From assembly GCF_036032445.1 (NCBI RefSeq), contig NZ_CP107932.1, positions 1,552,501 through 1,616,500 of the forward strand: DNA of 64,000 nucleotides, read 5' to 3'. The notes under the pieces are model-generated. The model ran no database searches. It was given only the letters and a program-made list of their open reading frames with translations, and was not told the DNA's origin. Of the stretch, positions 46,522 through 56,491 are shown in pieces (within the stretch, counting starts at the first letter, position 1; the number at the start of each line of letters is the position of its first letter). The DNA is from Nocardia sp. NBC_00416. GTDB taxonomy: Bacteria; Actinomycetota; Actinomycetes; Mycobacteriales; Mycobacteriaceae. The translations under genes were made by a program, and so were the position numbers.

Positions 46522-47772
46522 ATGACCTTTCCCGCCAGCCGGTTCCACGATCTGACCCGATCCGAGCTGGCCGCACTCGTTCCCGAACTGCTGCTGTGCG
46601 GACAGCTGATCGACCGGTCCGGGATGGCGCACTGCATCTCCGCGTTCGGCCGGGAGGGGATGGCCGAGGTCGCCATCGAGGAATGGCAGCTGTCCAGCCC
46701 GATCTACACCCGCCGGATGCAGGTCGCGCTCGGTTACACCGGTGACGACGTGATCACCATCTTCAAAGGTCTGCAGCTCGATATCGGCGCGCCGCCACAG
46801 TTCATGGACTTCCGGTTCCGGGTGGACGACGCGCGCCACGGCGAATTCTGGCTGGACCACTGCGGCGCGCTCGCCGATGTGGAACCGATGGGCACCGACT
46901 ACGTGAAGTCCATGTGCCACGACATCGAAGATCCCACCTTCGACGCCACCGCATTGGCCACCAACAAGTACGCGCAGGTCCGGCCGATCCACCGGCCGCC
47001 CCGTGTCCCCGCCGACCGGCATCCGGTGTGCGCGTGGACGGTGATCATCGACGAATCGCACACACCGCCCGAGGTGCCGCACAATGCGCCGCTGGTCGCC
47101 GAATCGGTGGCGGCGCGGCTACCGCTGGCCGAGATCGATCCCGGCGACGAGGGTCGGGCAGAGTACAGCGGGCCGCTGCTCAGCGATCTGCGATTCGCGG
47201 ACTTCTCCCGGTCTGCCCTGATCCGGATCGCCGAAGAAGTCTGCCTGCAACAGCATCTGCTGGTACTCGGGTTCATGGTCGCGGTGCACGAACGCACCGA
47301 CGACGACTCCGCACTCGAGATCGGGCGCAAACAGTTCACCGGAATCGCCGGGGTGGCCTCGGAGCGGATCCGCGCCTGCCTCGGGCTGGGCGATGATATC
47401 GAGGCGCTCGCGCAGGTGCTGCGCATTCATCCGGCGCTGAATCCGCAGCACTACACCGATGTCGACGTCGAGCCCGGCATCGGCGTGCTGCGGATTCATT
47501 TCCCCGCCACCAGCGGCGCACTGACCGATCGCGGCTGGCCGTCGATGGTCGATCCCGACCTGCTCGGCCCGCTGGACTCGCTGGTCCGCGGGGTGAACCC
47601 GCGCTTCCAGAGCCGGGTCGTCGACAGCGATGCCGGTGGCTGGACCGCCGAGATCTCGCTCGCCGACGAACCGTTCGCCGAGGCGCCGGAGGTGGCGATC
47701 ACGCGTTTCAGCACGGGTGTCGACTTCCAGTTCGCTGATCGCGGAAAACCACTGCCCCTCACCGTTCTCTGA
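46522..47772 (+). CDS. Conserved protein of unknown function
   Basis: This 416-residue soluble protein has no motif I recognise. Visible segments include FHDLTRSELAALVPELLLCG, DVITIFKGLQLDIGAPPQF, LDHCGALADVEPMG and a C-terminal VDFQFADRGKPLP. A pairing of His and Cys residues (LDHCGAL, KSMCHDIEDP) could bind metal. It is placed between a SnoaL-like protein and an acyl-CoA synthetase, suggesting a step in lipid or steroid breakdown. The ATG at 46522 lies 5 bases after the previous stop; GTG at 46513, overlapping that stop by 4 bases, is an alternative. Confidence 0.8.
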   Translation: MTFPASRFHDLTRSELAALVPELLLCGQLIDRSGMAHCISAFGREGMAEVAIEEWQLSSPIYTRRMQVALGYTGDDVITIFKGLQLDIGAPPQFMDFRFRVDDARHGEFWLDHCGALADVEPMGTDYVKSMCHDIEDPTFDATALATNKYAQVRPIHRPPRVPADRHPVCAWTVIIDESHTPPEVPHNAPLVAESVAARLPLAEIDPGDEGRAEYSGPLLSDLRFADFSRSALIRIAEEVCLQQHLLVLGFMVAVHERTDDDSALEIGRKQFTGIAGVASERIRACLGLGDDIEALAQVLRIHPALNPQHYTDVDVEPGIGVLRIHFPATSGALTDRGWPSMVDPDLLGPLDSLVRGVNPRFQSRVVDSDAGGWTAEISLADEPFAEAPEVAITRFSTGVDFQFADRGKPLPLTVL

Positions 47773-47810
47773 TCCCCCGGCACGCGTGCCCGGCACACCG
47801 CAGGACTGAT

Positions 47811-49412
47811 ATGGCCAATAATTTCGCCGACCTGTTCGAACACTCCGTCGACGCCATGCCCGACCGGATCGCGCTGATCGAGGAGGGCCGCCGCGTCACC
47901 TACCGTGAACTGGAGGAACGCGCCAACCGGCTCGCTCATCATCTGGCGGCGACGGGAGTCGGGCGCGGCACCCATGTCGGGTTCCAGATGCACAACAGCA
48001 TCGATACGATGCAGACGCTGATAGCCTGCTTCAAATTGGCCGCCGTACCGATCAATATCAATTTCCGGTACGGCCCCGACGAACTCGCCTACCTCTACGA
48101 CAACGCCGACCTCGAATACCTGGTCTACCACGCCAGTTACGGCGACGCGGTGCGTGCCGCCGCGCAGCGGACGCCGCGACTGAAATACCTGCTGTGCGCG
48201 GCGGACGACCGGACCGAGGCGGATTCGGGCGTGGACTGTTTCGCCGACGTCTGCGCGGCCGCCCCCACCACCAGACCCGCGGTGTCGCGCACCGCCGACG
48301 ACCTGTTCGTCATGTACACCGGCGGCACCACCGGGCTGCCCAAAGGGGTGCTGTGGCGGCAAGAGGACATGTGGCGGGTCCTCGGTGGCGGTATCGATTT
48401 CTACAACAACGAACCGGTCACCGACGAACACCAGCAGTCCCGCACCGGCGCGGCGGGTGAACCGTCCACCTGGATGATCCTGCCGCCGCTGATGCATCTG
48501 GCGGCGATGATGCCGACCTTCATCGCCCTGTGGTCGGGCAACTGTGTGGTATTCGTGCCGCGATTCGATCCCGCACACGTGTGGCGGACGGTCGCCGCCG
48601 AGCGTCCCGGCGTCATGGTGGTCACCGGGGACGCCATGGCCCGCCCGCTCATCGACTCCTATCGCGCCGAACCGGTGGACGCCACCGGACTGTTCATGAT
48701 CGCCTCGGGGGCCGCGCTGCTCACCCAGTCGACGAAGAACGCGCTACTGGACCTGATCCCGAACCTGTTCGTCTCCGATTCGATCGGCTCCTCGGAAACC
48801 GGTTTCGGCGGTATCGGGTTCGCGCAGCGTGACGACGATCCGGCCCGCAAACCGCGGGTGTCGATCGGACGCGGCGCGGTGGTGGTCGACGACGACGGAC
48901 ATCCCGTGGAGCCCGGCGACGAGGGCTGGCTCGCGAAAACCGGCTCGGTGCCGCTGGGCTACTACAAGGACCCGGCACGTACCGAGAAACTGTTCAAAGT
49001 GGTCGACGGGCGCCGGATCGTGGTCACCGACGATCGCGCCCGGCTGGAGGACGACGGCACCATCAGTCTCATCGGCCGCGGCAATATGGTGATCAACACC
49101 GGCGGGGAGAAAGTGTTCGCCGAGGAGGTGGAGGGTGTGGTCAAGTCCTATGCCGGCATCTACGACGTGACCGTGGTCGGGGTGGACCACGAGCGCTGGG
49201 GACAGCAGGTCGCCGCGGTCGTCAGCCTCACCGGCGAGGCGCTGGATCTGCCCGATCTGCAGTCCCATGTCCGCCGCCATCTCGCGGGATACAAGGTCCC
49301 CCGCGCGGTCTGGGTCGCGGAGACGATCGTGCGCTCCCCCAGCGGTAAGCCGGACTACACCTGGGCCCGCGCGTACGCGGCGGACCGGGCACCGGATTAC
49401 CGGGCGGGGTAA
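47811..49412 (+). CDS. Acyl-CoA synthetase (FadD-type AMP-binding ligase)
   Basis: This 533-residue ANL enzyme has A3 motif MYTGGTTGLPKGVLWR near residue 165, SIGSSETGFGG near residue 325, the hinge and A8 region SLIGRGNMVINTGGEKV near residue 420, and the catalytic lysine in SPSGKPDYTWA near the C-terminus. It activates a carboxylic acid to acyl-AMP then acyl-CoA. It resembles FadD19/FadD17-like enzymes used on steroid side chains more than housekeeping fatty acid ligases, by overall pattern only. It is last in the ferredoxin-led group and followed by a strong terminator. Confidence 0.9.
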   Translation: MANNFADLFEHSVDAMPDRIALIEEGRRVTYRELEERANRLAHHLAATGVGRGTHVGFQMHNSIDTMQTLIACFKLAAVPININFRYGPDELAYLYDNADLEYLVYHASYGDAVRAAAQRTPRLKYLLCAADDRTEADSGVDCFADVCAAAPTTRPAVSRTADDLFVMYTGGTTGLPKGVLWRQEDMWRVLGGGIDFYNNEPVTDEHQQSRTGAAGEPSTWMILPPLMHLAAMMPTFIALWSGNCVVFVPRFDPAHVWRTVAAERPGVMVVTGDAMARPLIDSYRAEPVDATGLFMIASGAALLTQSTKNALLDLIPNLFVSDSIGSSETGFGGIGFAQRDDDPARKPRVSIGRGAVVVDDDGHPVEPGDEGWLAKTGSVPLGYYKDPARTEKLFKVVDGRRIVVTDDRARLEDDGTISLIGRGNMVINTGGEKVFAEEVEGVVKSYAGIYDVTVVGVDHERWGQQVAAVVSLTGEALDLPDLQSHVRRHLAGYKVPRAVWVAETIVRSPSGKPDYTWARAYAADRAPDYRAG

Positions 49413-49432
49413 CGCCGCCCCGGGCGGGGAGT

Positions 49433-49462
49433 ACCGGGACGCGGCGCATACCGCGTCCCGGT
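49433..49462. terminator. Terminator between converging genes
   Basis: ACCGGGACGCGG and CCGCGTCCCGGT form a perfect 12-bp stem with a 6-base loop. It lies 21 bases past the acyl-CoA synthetase stop and before the stop of the converging methyltransferase, so it may serve both. Confidence 0.7.
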
Positions 49463-49497
49463 TCCGCACGGCACGGACACCGCGCCCGGCATAGGGG

Positions 49498-50289
<792 letters not shown>

Positions 50290-50291
50290 CT

Positions 50292-50308
50292 ACTATCTAG
50301 ACACATGT
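50292..50308 (+). promoter_or_regulatory. Putative TetR-type operator overlapping the tetR start codon
   Basis: ACTATCTAGACACATGT matches the shared motif A...TC..GACA..TGT, and its last ATG is the start codon of the TetR gene at 50305. TACTAT at 50291-50296 would serve as a -10 element 8 bases before the ATG, which implies a leaderless transcript. No ribosome-binding site is visible. A repressor bound here would block its own gene. Confidence 0.65.
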
Positions 50309-50883
50309 CCGAAGGCGATTCCAGAATTCTCGAGGCCACCCGGCGGCGCTTGAGCGGCAAGCAGGCGGACACCGTCGACAAACTCACCAAAGCGGCGATG
50401 GAGGTTCTGGCCCGCGAGGGTTTCGCCGGACTCACCATCCGCATGGTCGCCGGCACCGCGGGCGTCGGCACCGCCACCGCCTACACCTACTTCTCCTCCA
50501 AAGAACATCTGGTGGCCGAGATCTTCTGGCGCCGGATCCGGTCCTCGCAGTCCCCGGCCAGCCACGACGCCGACCCCACCGTGCGCGTACTGGCCGAACT
50601 GCGCGGTATCGCCCTGCTGGTAGCCGACGAACAGGAACTGTCGGGCGCGGTGACGAGCGCGCTGCTGGGCCGCGACCCCGACGTCGAGCACCTACGCACC
50701 CGCATCGGGGTGGAGATCCGCCACCGCCTCACCCGCGCCCTGGACCCCGAAGCCGACCCCGAAACCGTGGAATCGCTGGAGTTGCTGTACGCGGGAGCGC
50801 TGGTACGCGCCGGAATGGGCTACGAATCCTATGCCGATATCGCCGACCGGCTCGAACGCGCCGCGCTGCTCGTCCTCAAATGA
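50305..50883 (+). CDS. TetR family regulator, candidate master of the cyp51/ferredoxin regulon
   Basis: This 192-residue protein has a longer N-terminal lead than usual, then TKAAMEVLAREGFAGLTIRM and the recognition helix VAGTAGVGTATAYTYFSSKE (about residues 28-70). The C-terminal ligand domain ends DIADRLERAALLVLK. The start codon lies inside an operator-like sequence that also occurs upstream of the SDR, cyp51, CMD-like and ferredoxin genes, so autoregulation and control of those operons are inferred. The ligand may be a sterol- or acyl-CoA-type molecule. Confidence 0.85.
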   Translation: MSEGDSRILEATRRRLSGKQADTVDKLTKAAMEVLAREGFAGLTIRMVAGTAGVGTATAYTYFSSKEHLVAEIFWRRIRSSQSPASHDADPTVRVLAELRGIALLVADEQELSGAVTSALLGRDPDVEHLRTRIGVEIRHRLTRALDPEADPETVESLELLYAGALVRAGMGYESYADIADRLERAALLVLK

Positions 50884-51084
50884 ACCGAGTCGGCGCCGTA
50901 GGGATCGGTGATCTCGTCCGTCAGATCGGTAGTGCGCCGCGACGTAGGCGGTTTCGCAACGAATGCGGTACGGCCAGCACTCCGGCGCCTTGAACTCGGG
51001 TATGTGAGCCTAGGCTCTCCAGGTCGATCGACACCCGCTGTGCCGCTGCACGTGCACCGAAAACCACATCCTGCACGGGGTCTA

Positions 51085-51587
51085 TCAGGAGATAACCGTG
51101 ATCCCCGACTCATCGGGCTCCTGGTCTTCTGGGGGTAAGCGATCGTCACCGCCACGCTCGACCAGCATGGTCGTGTACGCATCTGCCCGATCGTGTTCGG
51201 CTTGCGTCGGGCGAGGCTCGCTTCTTCGGTCGTTTGCTTCCACCCAGGCATCCAACTCGTCGAGCGAGTCCACCGGGCTTGTTTCTTGGCACCGATAGAC
51301 ATAGACATCATCGGCAGACACGCAGTGCATCTGGATTTCGTCGTCTCGGGAACACACCACTGACTCCACGCAGTGCGCAAACCCGTGTCGGGGTCGTCGG
51401 CGAGAGTGTCCCAGAAGTCGCCGGGAACGTGCTCGTACCAGTGCGCGGTTCCGAACCGCTGGCTCAACTGCTCCATCCGCCGGTACATCTCGAACCGATT
51501 CGGCGCCTCGGTCGAAAACAGCCCGGACCCCGACCCGCACCGCACGTCGACTGCGATCACGAGAGCTCGCGCGCGGGCCGAAACCAA
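51085..51587 (-). pseudogene. Hypothetical gene with a single-base frameshift
   Basis: The first part (from 51587, with EAPNRFEMYRRMEQLSQRFG and EHVPGDFWDTLADDPDTGL) and the second part (ending at 51085, with DEIQMHCVSADDVYVYRCQE and ESGITVIS) are in neighbouring frames. Stepping back one base near 51350, at ACG/GAC, joins them into one smooth protein of about 165 residues (..VPET then DEIQMH..). The result could be a recent mutation, a sequencing error or, less likely, programmed frameshifting. I do not recognise the family. The true start is uncertain; ATG at 51488 is an alternative. Confidence 0.55.
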
Positions 51588-51702
51588 CCTGGACGCCGTC
51601 CTACTCCATGACCGGGATCCAGCCGCCCTGCTGACACTTTCCGCGCGAGTGTTCCTCGCCTCCTGGGCGCGTCGACCTCAGATCGGCCCGCACCACTCCG
51701 GC

Positions 51703-52008
51703 TCAGTAGGGGCCGATGGCGAAGAAGACCGCATTCGGCCTGCGGAACTCGAACGGCAGTTCGTCATCCAACCAGTCCTGCTCGACACCCCCGTCGAGAT
51801 GTCCGTCGCCCTCACCCACGATCACACGCCATCTCAGTGGCTGCAGTTTCGCGATCACCCGACAGGGAAGGCTTCCGGGCACCCGGGTCCGGTGGCATTC
51901 GTAACGCACCGTCTCGATATTACCGACATCCGCATGTTTGCCGACCACTGGCGGTCGGCCGAAACCTCCAGGGCGACCTGGCAATAACCCCCTGGATCGT
52001 GCCCGCAT
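51703..52008 (-). CDS. Hypothetical protein
   Basis: This frame of up to 101 residues has convincing protein character from about residue 30 on: IETVRYECHRTRVPGS, LQPLRWRVIVGEGDG and LDDELPFEFRRPNAVFF. The first 25 residues are Arg/Gly-rich, so the true start may be a GTG downstream of 52008. It sits 115 bases upstream of the frameshifted gene on the same strand and may belong with it. Family not recognised. Confidence 0.5.
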   Translation of the reverse strand: MRARSRGLLPGRPGGFGRPPVVGKHADVGNIETVRYECHRTRVPGSLPCRVIAKLQPLRWRVIVGEGDGHLDGGVEQDWLDDELPFEFRRPNAVFFAIGPY

Positions 52009-52056
52009 CTACGGGTCGCCGCAGGGTGTGAGCCGGACACCGCGGCGGAGTCGGCT

Positions 52057-52620
52057 CTAGCTGTCCGCCACGGGGCGCCGGACATGGGAATAGACCAGCC
52101 GCGCGTACTCGCCGAGAATCTCGTCCAGGGACACCTGCTGACCGGCGGCGACCATCTGCTGGTACCCGATCAACAGGGCCATACCGAGTTCGGTGTCGAT
52201 CGAGGCGATCCGCTCGTCACCGACGATGCCGAGGACCGTCTTGCGCACGGTGCGGCGCCGGGATTCGTCGACCCGTTTGAGCGCCACCGCCACCGCTTCG
52301 TCGTTGGCCGCCCACGCTCTGATCGCGGCCTCGGCCCGATGATGCAGGCCCAGGGTGAGATCCGACAGCGCGCGGATCGCATCGTCGGGGGTGGACGGAT
52401 CGAAGTTCAGGGTGCGCAGGATCAGTACCTGCCGGTTCTCCCAATGATCGAGCAGCGCATCCACATACGACTGCCAGCTGCCGAAATGGTGATAGAAGGA
52501 TCCGCTGGTCACCCCCAGCCGCCGACACAGCACGCCGATATTGAGATGCCGGAAACCGAGCTCTGACAGAACCTCCAGGCCGGTGTCGAAGTAGTTGTCC
52601 TTACTGACGATACGAGACAT
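52057..52620 (-). CDS. TetR family transcriptional regulator
   Basis: This 187-residue protein begins MSRIVSKDNYFDTGLEVLSE and has the recognition helix CRRLGVTSGSFYHHFGSWQS (about residues 28-48), with VYSHVRRPVADS at the C-terminus. The ATG at 52620 is chosen over a Pro/Arg-rich upstream extension. It is adjacent to but not part of the mshC operon, from which a terminator separates it. The target is unknown. Confidence 0.88.
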   Translation of the reverse strand: MSRIVSKDNYFDTGLEVLSELGFRHLNIGVLCRRLGVTSGSFYHHFGSWQSYVDALLDHWENRQVLILRTLNFDPSTPDDAIRALSDLTLGLHHRAEAAIRAWAANDEAVAVALKRVDESRRRTVRKTVLGIVGDERIASIDTELGMALLIGYQQMVAAGQQVSLDEILGEYARLVYSHVRRPVADS

Positions 52621-52712
52621 ACGGCGCCGATCTCTTCGGTGAACGGGTGGGGGATTTCGAGGATCGAACAGTACCCCATCAGCAGCGGCGTCCGTTGCGG
52701 GTAGTGAAAGGT

Positions 52713-52739
52713 CACGACCCGGCCGGTGGCCGGGTCGTG
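52713..52739. terminator. Terminator of the mshC operon
   Basis: CACGACCCGGCC and GGCCGGGTCGTG form a perfect 12-bp stem with a 3-base loop. It lies 44 bases beyond the mshC stop on the minus strand. Confidence 0.7.
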
Positions 52740-52783
52740 CTACGAAAGACCGGGCGCCCGAAACGGACCGTGCCCGGACCGAG

Positions 52784-54025
52784 TCAGTGCAGGCGCACAC
52801 CGAGCAGGGCGTCCACCGCGGCCGCGAGGTCGGCGCCGGCCTCGGGATCGGCGCCGCCGTAGGCGAGCGTTTCGGTCACCCACGCGTCGACGGCGGCGAG
52901 CGCTGCCGGGGTGTCCAGATCGTCGGCGAGGTGAGTGCGCAGCCGGGCCACGGTATCGGCGACGGGCGGCGCGGTCGCGGCGGCCGCCGCCTGCCGCCAG
53001 CGCGCCAGCCGCGCCTCGGCGTCGGTGAGCACACTGCCGGTCCACATCCGGTCGGCGCGATAATGCCCGGCGAACAGGCCGAGCCGGATCAGCGCCGGAT
53101 CCACACCCTCGGCCCGCAGTTTCGACACCAGCACCAGGTTGCCCTTGGATTTCGACATCTTCTCGCCGTCGAGCCCGATCATCCCGGTGTGCACGTAGTG
53201 ACGGGCGAACCGCCGCCCAGCGGCCAATGCCTCACCGTGCGCGGCGGAATACTCGTGATGCGGGTAGATCAGATCGCTGCCGCCGCCCTGGATATCGAAT
53301 TCGGTCCCCAGCCGGTTCACCGCGATCGCGGCGCATTCGATATGCCAGCCGGGACGGCCCGGCCCGAACGGTGACGGCCACGACGGTTCCCCCGCGCGTT
53401 CGGCCCGCCACAGCAGCGCGTCCAGCGGATCGCGTTTGCCCGGCCGGTCGGGGTCGCCGCCGCGCTCGGCGAACAGCCGTTCCATGGTGGCCCGGTCGTA
53501 TCCCGACTCGTATCCGAACTGCTCGGTGGCGTCGGTGCGGAAATAGATATCGGGGTACTCGGTGTCCTCGACCGTGTACGCCGCGCCCCCGGCCAATAGT
53601 TTCCCGACCAGTTCGACGACCTCCTCCACCGATTCGATCGCGCCCACATACTCCCGCGGCGGCAGCACCCGCAACGCCGCCATATCTTCGCGGAAGAGCT
53701 GGATCTCAGCGTTGCCCAGGTCCCGCCAGTCCACCCCGTCGCGCTCGGCGCGCTCGAACAGCGGGTCGTCGACGTCGGTGACGTTCTGCACGTAGTGCAC
53801 ATCGTGTCCGGCGTCGCGCAGGACACGGTTGACCAGATCGAAGGTCAGATAGGTGGCCGCATGGCCGAGATGGGTGGCGTCGTACGGGGTGATCCCGCAG
53901 ACGTACATGGTTGCCGTGGTACCCGGGGTCACCGGGCGAATACAGGAGTCGGCGGTGTCGTGCAAACGCAACGGTGGCCCTGTTCCGGGGACCGCGGGAA
54001 TCGGGGTGTCGGACCAGGACTGCAT
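52784..54025 (-). CDS. mshC: Mycothiol ligase MshC (cysteine:GlcN-Ins ligase)
   Basis: This 413-residue class I synthetase homologue joins cysteine to GlcN-inositol, the third step of mycothiol synthesis, in the cytoplasm. It has [20 protein letters not shown] (zinc-binding Cys and HIGH-type motif), [10 protein letters not shown], a [12 protein letters not shown] segment with further zinc ligands and the KMSKS loop in [10 protein letters not shown]. It is at the usual length and lies downstream of SCO1664-like, DUF3090, phosphatase and uppP genes, as in mycobacteria. In M. tuberculosis cysQ and a small gene come between; here only 168 bases do. Confidence 0.95.
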   Translation of the reverse strand: MQSWSDTPIPAVPGTGPPLRLHDTADSCIRPVTPGTTATMYVCGITPYDATHLGHAATYLTFDLVNRVLRDAGHDVHYVQNVTDVDDPLFERAERDGVDWRDLGNAEIQLFREDMAALRVLPPREYVGAIESVEEVVELVGKLLAGGAAYTVEDTEYPDIYFRTDATEQFGYESGYDRATMERLFAERGGDPDRPGKRDPLDALLWRAERAGEPSWPSPFGPGRPGWHIECAAIAVNRLGTEFDIQGGGSDLIYPHHEYSAAHGEALAAGRRFARHYVHTGMIGLDGEKMSKSKGNLVLVSKLRAEGVDPALIRLGLFAGHYRADRMWTGSVLTDAEARLARWRQAAAAATAPPVADTVARLRTHLADDLDTPAALAAVDAWVTETLAYGGADPEAGADLAAAVDALLGVRLH

Positions 54026-54193
54026 ACCGTCGAGAGTAGAGGTCCGGGCCTACCGTGCCCCGCCCGCCCCGCCGCCGGGTCCGCGACCACTGTCACCGGT
54101 AGGCCGTGGACCTGCGACGACGCAGCGCCGAGGAGAAGACAACCATTGGCTTCAGACAGAGCGAATCATCGGACGACCCGTGCGACACCGATG

Positions 54194-55000
54194 TCAGAAC
54201 GCTGGCCACGGGATGGGGCGGGCGGTCTCCGGGAACGGCATCACCGGCTCGTCCAGCAAACGTTTCGCGCGACGCAGCAGGGCGTCGATCTCGGCATCGG
54301 TGATGTGCTCGGCCAGCCCGTCGGCCAGTTCACCCGGCAGAGTGTCGGTGAACGCGCCGATATCGGCCAGCAGATCGGCGGGAACCGGTTCACCCGCCCA
54401 CCCCCACAACACCGTGCGCAGCTTGTTCTCCTGGTGCAGGCAGATCCCGTGATCCACGCCGTACACATCGCCGTCGACCGATTCCAGCGCGTGCCCGCCC
54501 TTGCGGTCGGCGTTGTTGAGCAGAACGTCCAGCACCGCCATCCGCTGCAGCCGCGGATCGTCGGCGTGCAGCAGCGACACCTCGTCGCCGGCGCCGTCGT
54601 AGGCGCGCAGCACCTCCCGATAGCCGTCCGGCGCCAATTCCGGTGGGCACAGATCCACCAGGTCCAGCCGGGTGTCGCCGAGTTCGCGGGGTTCCCGGGC
54701 GGTGACCCAGCGCTGCACCATCCCGGGACCGTAGGGTCCGTCCCGCAACACCGTTTCCGGGATCACGCTCCAGCCGAGCGCGCGACAGATCAGATACGAC
54801 GCCACCTCCCGGCCGGCGAGCGTACCGTCGGGAAAATCCCACAGCGGCTGCTCACCGCGCACCGGCTTGTACACCACCCGCACACCACCGTCGCCGACGG
54901 CCAGATCGCAGACCAGCGTCACATTGCTGGCAACCCCCACCCGGCCCAGCACCGTCAGCTCACCGGAGCGCAGCGCGTCCACAGGGCCGGACACGGTCAC
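54194..55000 (-). CDS. SCO1664 family protein (kinase-fold-like, function unknown)
   Basis: This 268-residue protein has GRVGVASNVTLVCDLAVGDG and VRVVYKPVRGEQPLWDFPDG at the start, VLLNNADRKGGHALES in the middle and YGVDHGICLHQENKLRT later. The NNADRKGGH and VDHG elements resemble the catalytic and metal loops of PI3/4-kinase-like or HipA-type kinases. No activity has been established that I know of. It overlaps the DUF3090 stop by 4 bases. Confidence 0.9.
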   Translation of the reverse strand: MTVSGPVDALRSGELTVLGRVGVASNVTLVCDLAVGDGGVRVVYKPVRGEQPLWDFPDGTLAGREVASYLICRALGWSVIPETVLRDGPYGPGMVQRWVTAREPRELGDTRLDLVDLCPPELAPDGYREVLRAYDGAGDEVSLLHADDPRLQRMAVLDVLLNNADRKGGHALESVDGDVYGVDHGICLHQENKLRTVLWGWAGEPVPADLLADIGAFTDTLPGELADGLAEHITDAEIDALLRRAKRLLDEPVMPFPETARPIPWPAF

Positions 55001-55581
55001 TCCTCCAGATCGTTCGCACCGAACAGTTCACCGCGCTTGTACCCGTTGGTGCGCACACACATGTGCCCGCGCGCCGACAGCGGCTCCCCGCACAGCGGGC
55101 ACGGCGGCCGGCCCGCGGCGATCACCCGGGTGGACCGCAGCGCGAACTCCCGCGCCTGATCCGGGCTCAGGAACACCCGGACCGCGTCGGGACCTTCGTC
55201 GGTGTCGTCGAGCACCACCGATTCATCGACCTCGGTCTCGGTGATGGCCAGCAATTCGACGACCACTGCGCCCGCGTCGGCATCCCAGCCCAAGCCCATG
55301 GTGCCGACCCGGAACTCCGCGTCGACCGGCGTCACCAGCGGCGCGTTGTCGTTGACCTGGTCGGCCTGCGGCGGCACCTCCGCGCCGAAGCGCCGCGCCA
55401 CCTCGTCCAGCAGCAGTCCCATCCGGTCGGCGAGCACCTTGACCTGCTGCTTCTCCAGCAGCACGCTCACCACCCGGGGTTCCTCCACCGCCTGCAAGTA
55501 GAACGCGCGATCGCCCGGCTCACCGACAGTTCCGGCGACGAAACGTTCGGGGGTGCGAAAAACATGGATTGCGCGTGACAC
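54997..55581 (-). CDS. DUF3090 family protein
   Basis: This 194-residue protein begins SRAIHVFRTPERFVAGTVG and ends with a zinc-ribbon-like CPLCGEPLSARGHMC. Between them lie FYLQAVEEPRVVSVLLEKQQ and EFRVGTMGLGWDAD. AGGAGG lies 5 bases before GTG at 55581; an in-frame GTG at 55587 overlaps that ribosome-binding site and is rejected. It is coupled to the SCO1664-like gene. Function is unknown; the gene pair is conserved across actinobacteria. Confidence 0.9.
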   Translation of the reverse strand: MSRAIHVFRTPERFVAGTVGEPGDRAFYLQAVEEPRVVSVLLEKQQVKVLADRMGLLLDEVARRFGAEVPPQADQVNDNAPLVTPVDAEFRVGTMGLGWDADAGAVVVELLAITETEVDESVVLDDTDEGPDAVRVFLSPDQAREFALRSTRVIAAGRPPCPLCGEPLSARGHMCVRTNGYKRGELFGANDLEE

Positions 55582-55704
55582 ATGCACCTCCTGATACGTG
55601 ACCCTGTTCGGCTGCGGTGCTCCGCTGCGCCGTCTCCCGACGCGGACGCCGATTCGCCCGAAGCCGCCGAGAGGTGGCGCATCCGCCGGTATCGGGCATA
55701 CCCA

Positions 55705-56406
55705 TTATCCGTCTTTCCTTCCCGCCCCGATCTCACCGCCGGGCACCGGCCCCGATGTACCCGACTCGGCCGCCGGCGCGGGCGCCAGACCGGACAGGTC
55801 CGCACCGGTGTCGTTCACCCGGGCCACGAACGGTGCGGTGCGGGTGTAGCGGATGACACTGATCGACGCGGGCTCGACCATGATCCGCTGGAAGCCGTCG
55901 AGATGGATGCCGAGGGCGTCCGCGAGGACCGACTTGATCACATCACCGTGGGTGCACACCACCCACAACTGGTCCCCGTCGTGCAGTTCGGCGAGCGCGC
56001 GATCGTGCTCCCGGATCGCCGACACCGCCCGCGTCTGCACCTGCGCCAACCCCTCGCCGCCGGGGAACACCGCGGCCGAAGCATGCCGCTGCACGACCTG
56101 CCACAGCGGTTCCTGCAGCAGGTCGTGGATCCGGCGGCCGGTCCACTCGCCGTAATCGACCTCGGCGAGCCGATCGTCGACCACCGGTTCCAGGCCCAGT
56201 TCGGCGGCCAGCGGGGAAACCGTGCGCTGGCAGCGCAACATCGGCGAGGTGACGATCCGGGAGATCGGCAGGCCCGCGAGCCGATCGGCGACCGCGCGGG
56301 CCTGTTCGCCACCACGGTCGGTGAGTTCCACACCGGGACTGCGGCCCGCGAGAGTGCCGCTGGTATTGGAAGTCGATACACCGTGTCGCAGCAGGATCAC
56401 CGTCAT
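55705..56406 (-). CDS. Histidine phosphatase family protein (MSMEG_4193 type)
   Basis: This 233-residue phosphatase begins TVILLRHGVSTSNTSGTLAG with the catalytic RHG, contains the second Arg in TSPMLRCQRTV, Glu in LAEVDYGEWTGR and the second His in VVCTHGDVIKSVL. A Gly/Pro-rich tail follows residue 205. It acts on an unknown phosphate ester. It sits between uppP and DUF3090, the conserved mshC-uppP block. Confidence 0.9.
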   Translation of the reverse strand: MTVILLRHGVSTSNTSGTLAGRSPGVELTDRGGEQARAVADRLAGLPISRIVTSPMLRCQRTVSPLAAELGLEPVVDDRLAEVDYGEWTGRRIHDLLQEPLWQVVQRHASAAVFPGGEGLAQVQTRAVSAIREHDRALAELHDGDQLWVVCTHGDVIKSVLADALGIHLDGFQRIMVEPASISVIRYTRTAPFVARVNDTGADLSGLAPAPAAESGTSGPVPGGEIGAGRKDG

Positions 56407-56491
56407 GGGGCCAGCCTAGTCGGCGCGTCCGCGCCCGGACGGCCGAGGAACCCGCGCCGAACCGGTCCGGCGGCGGCGTAACCCGTGCTGA

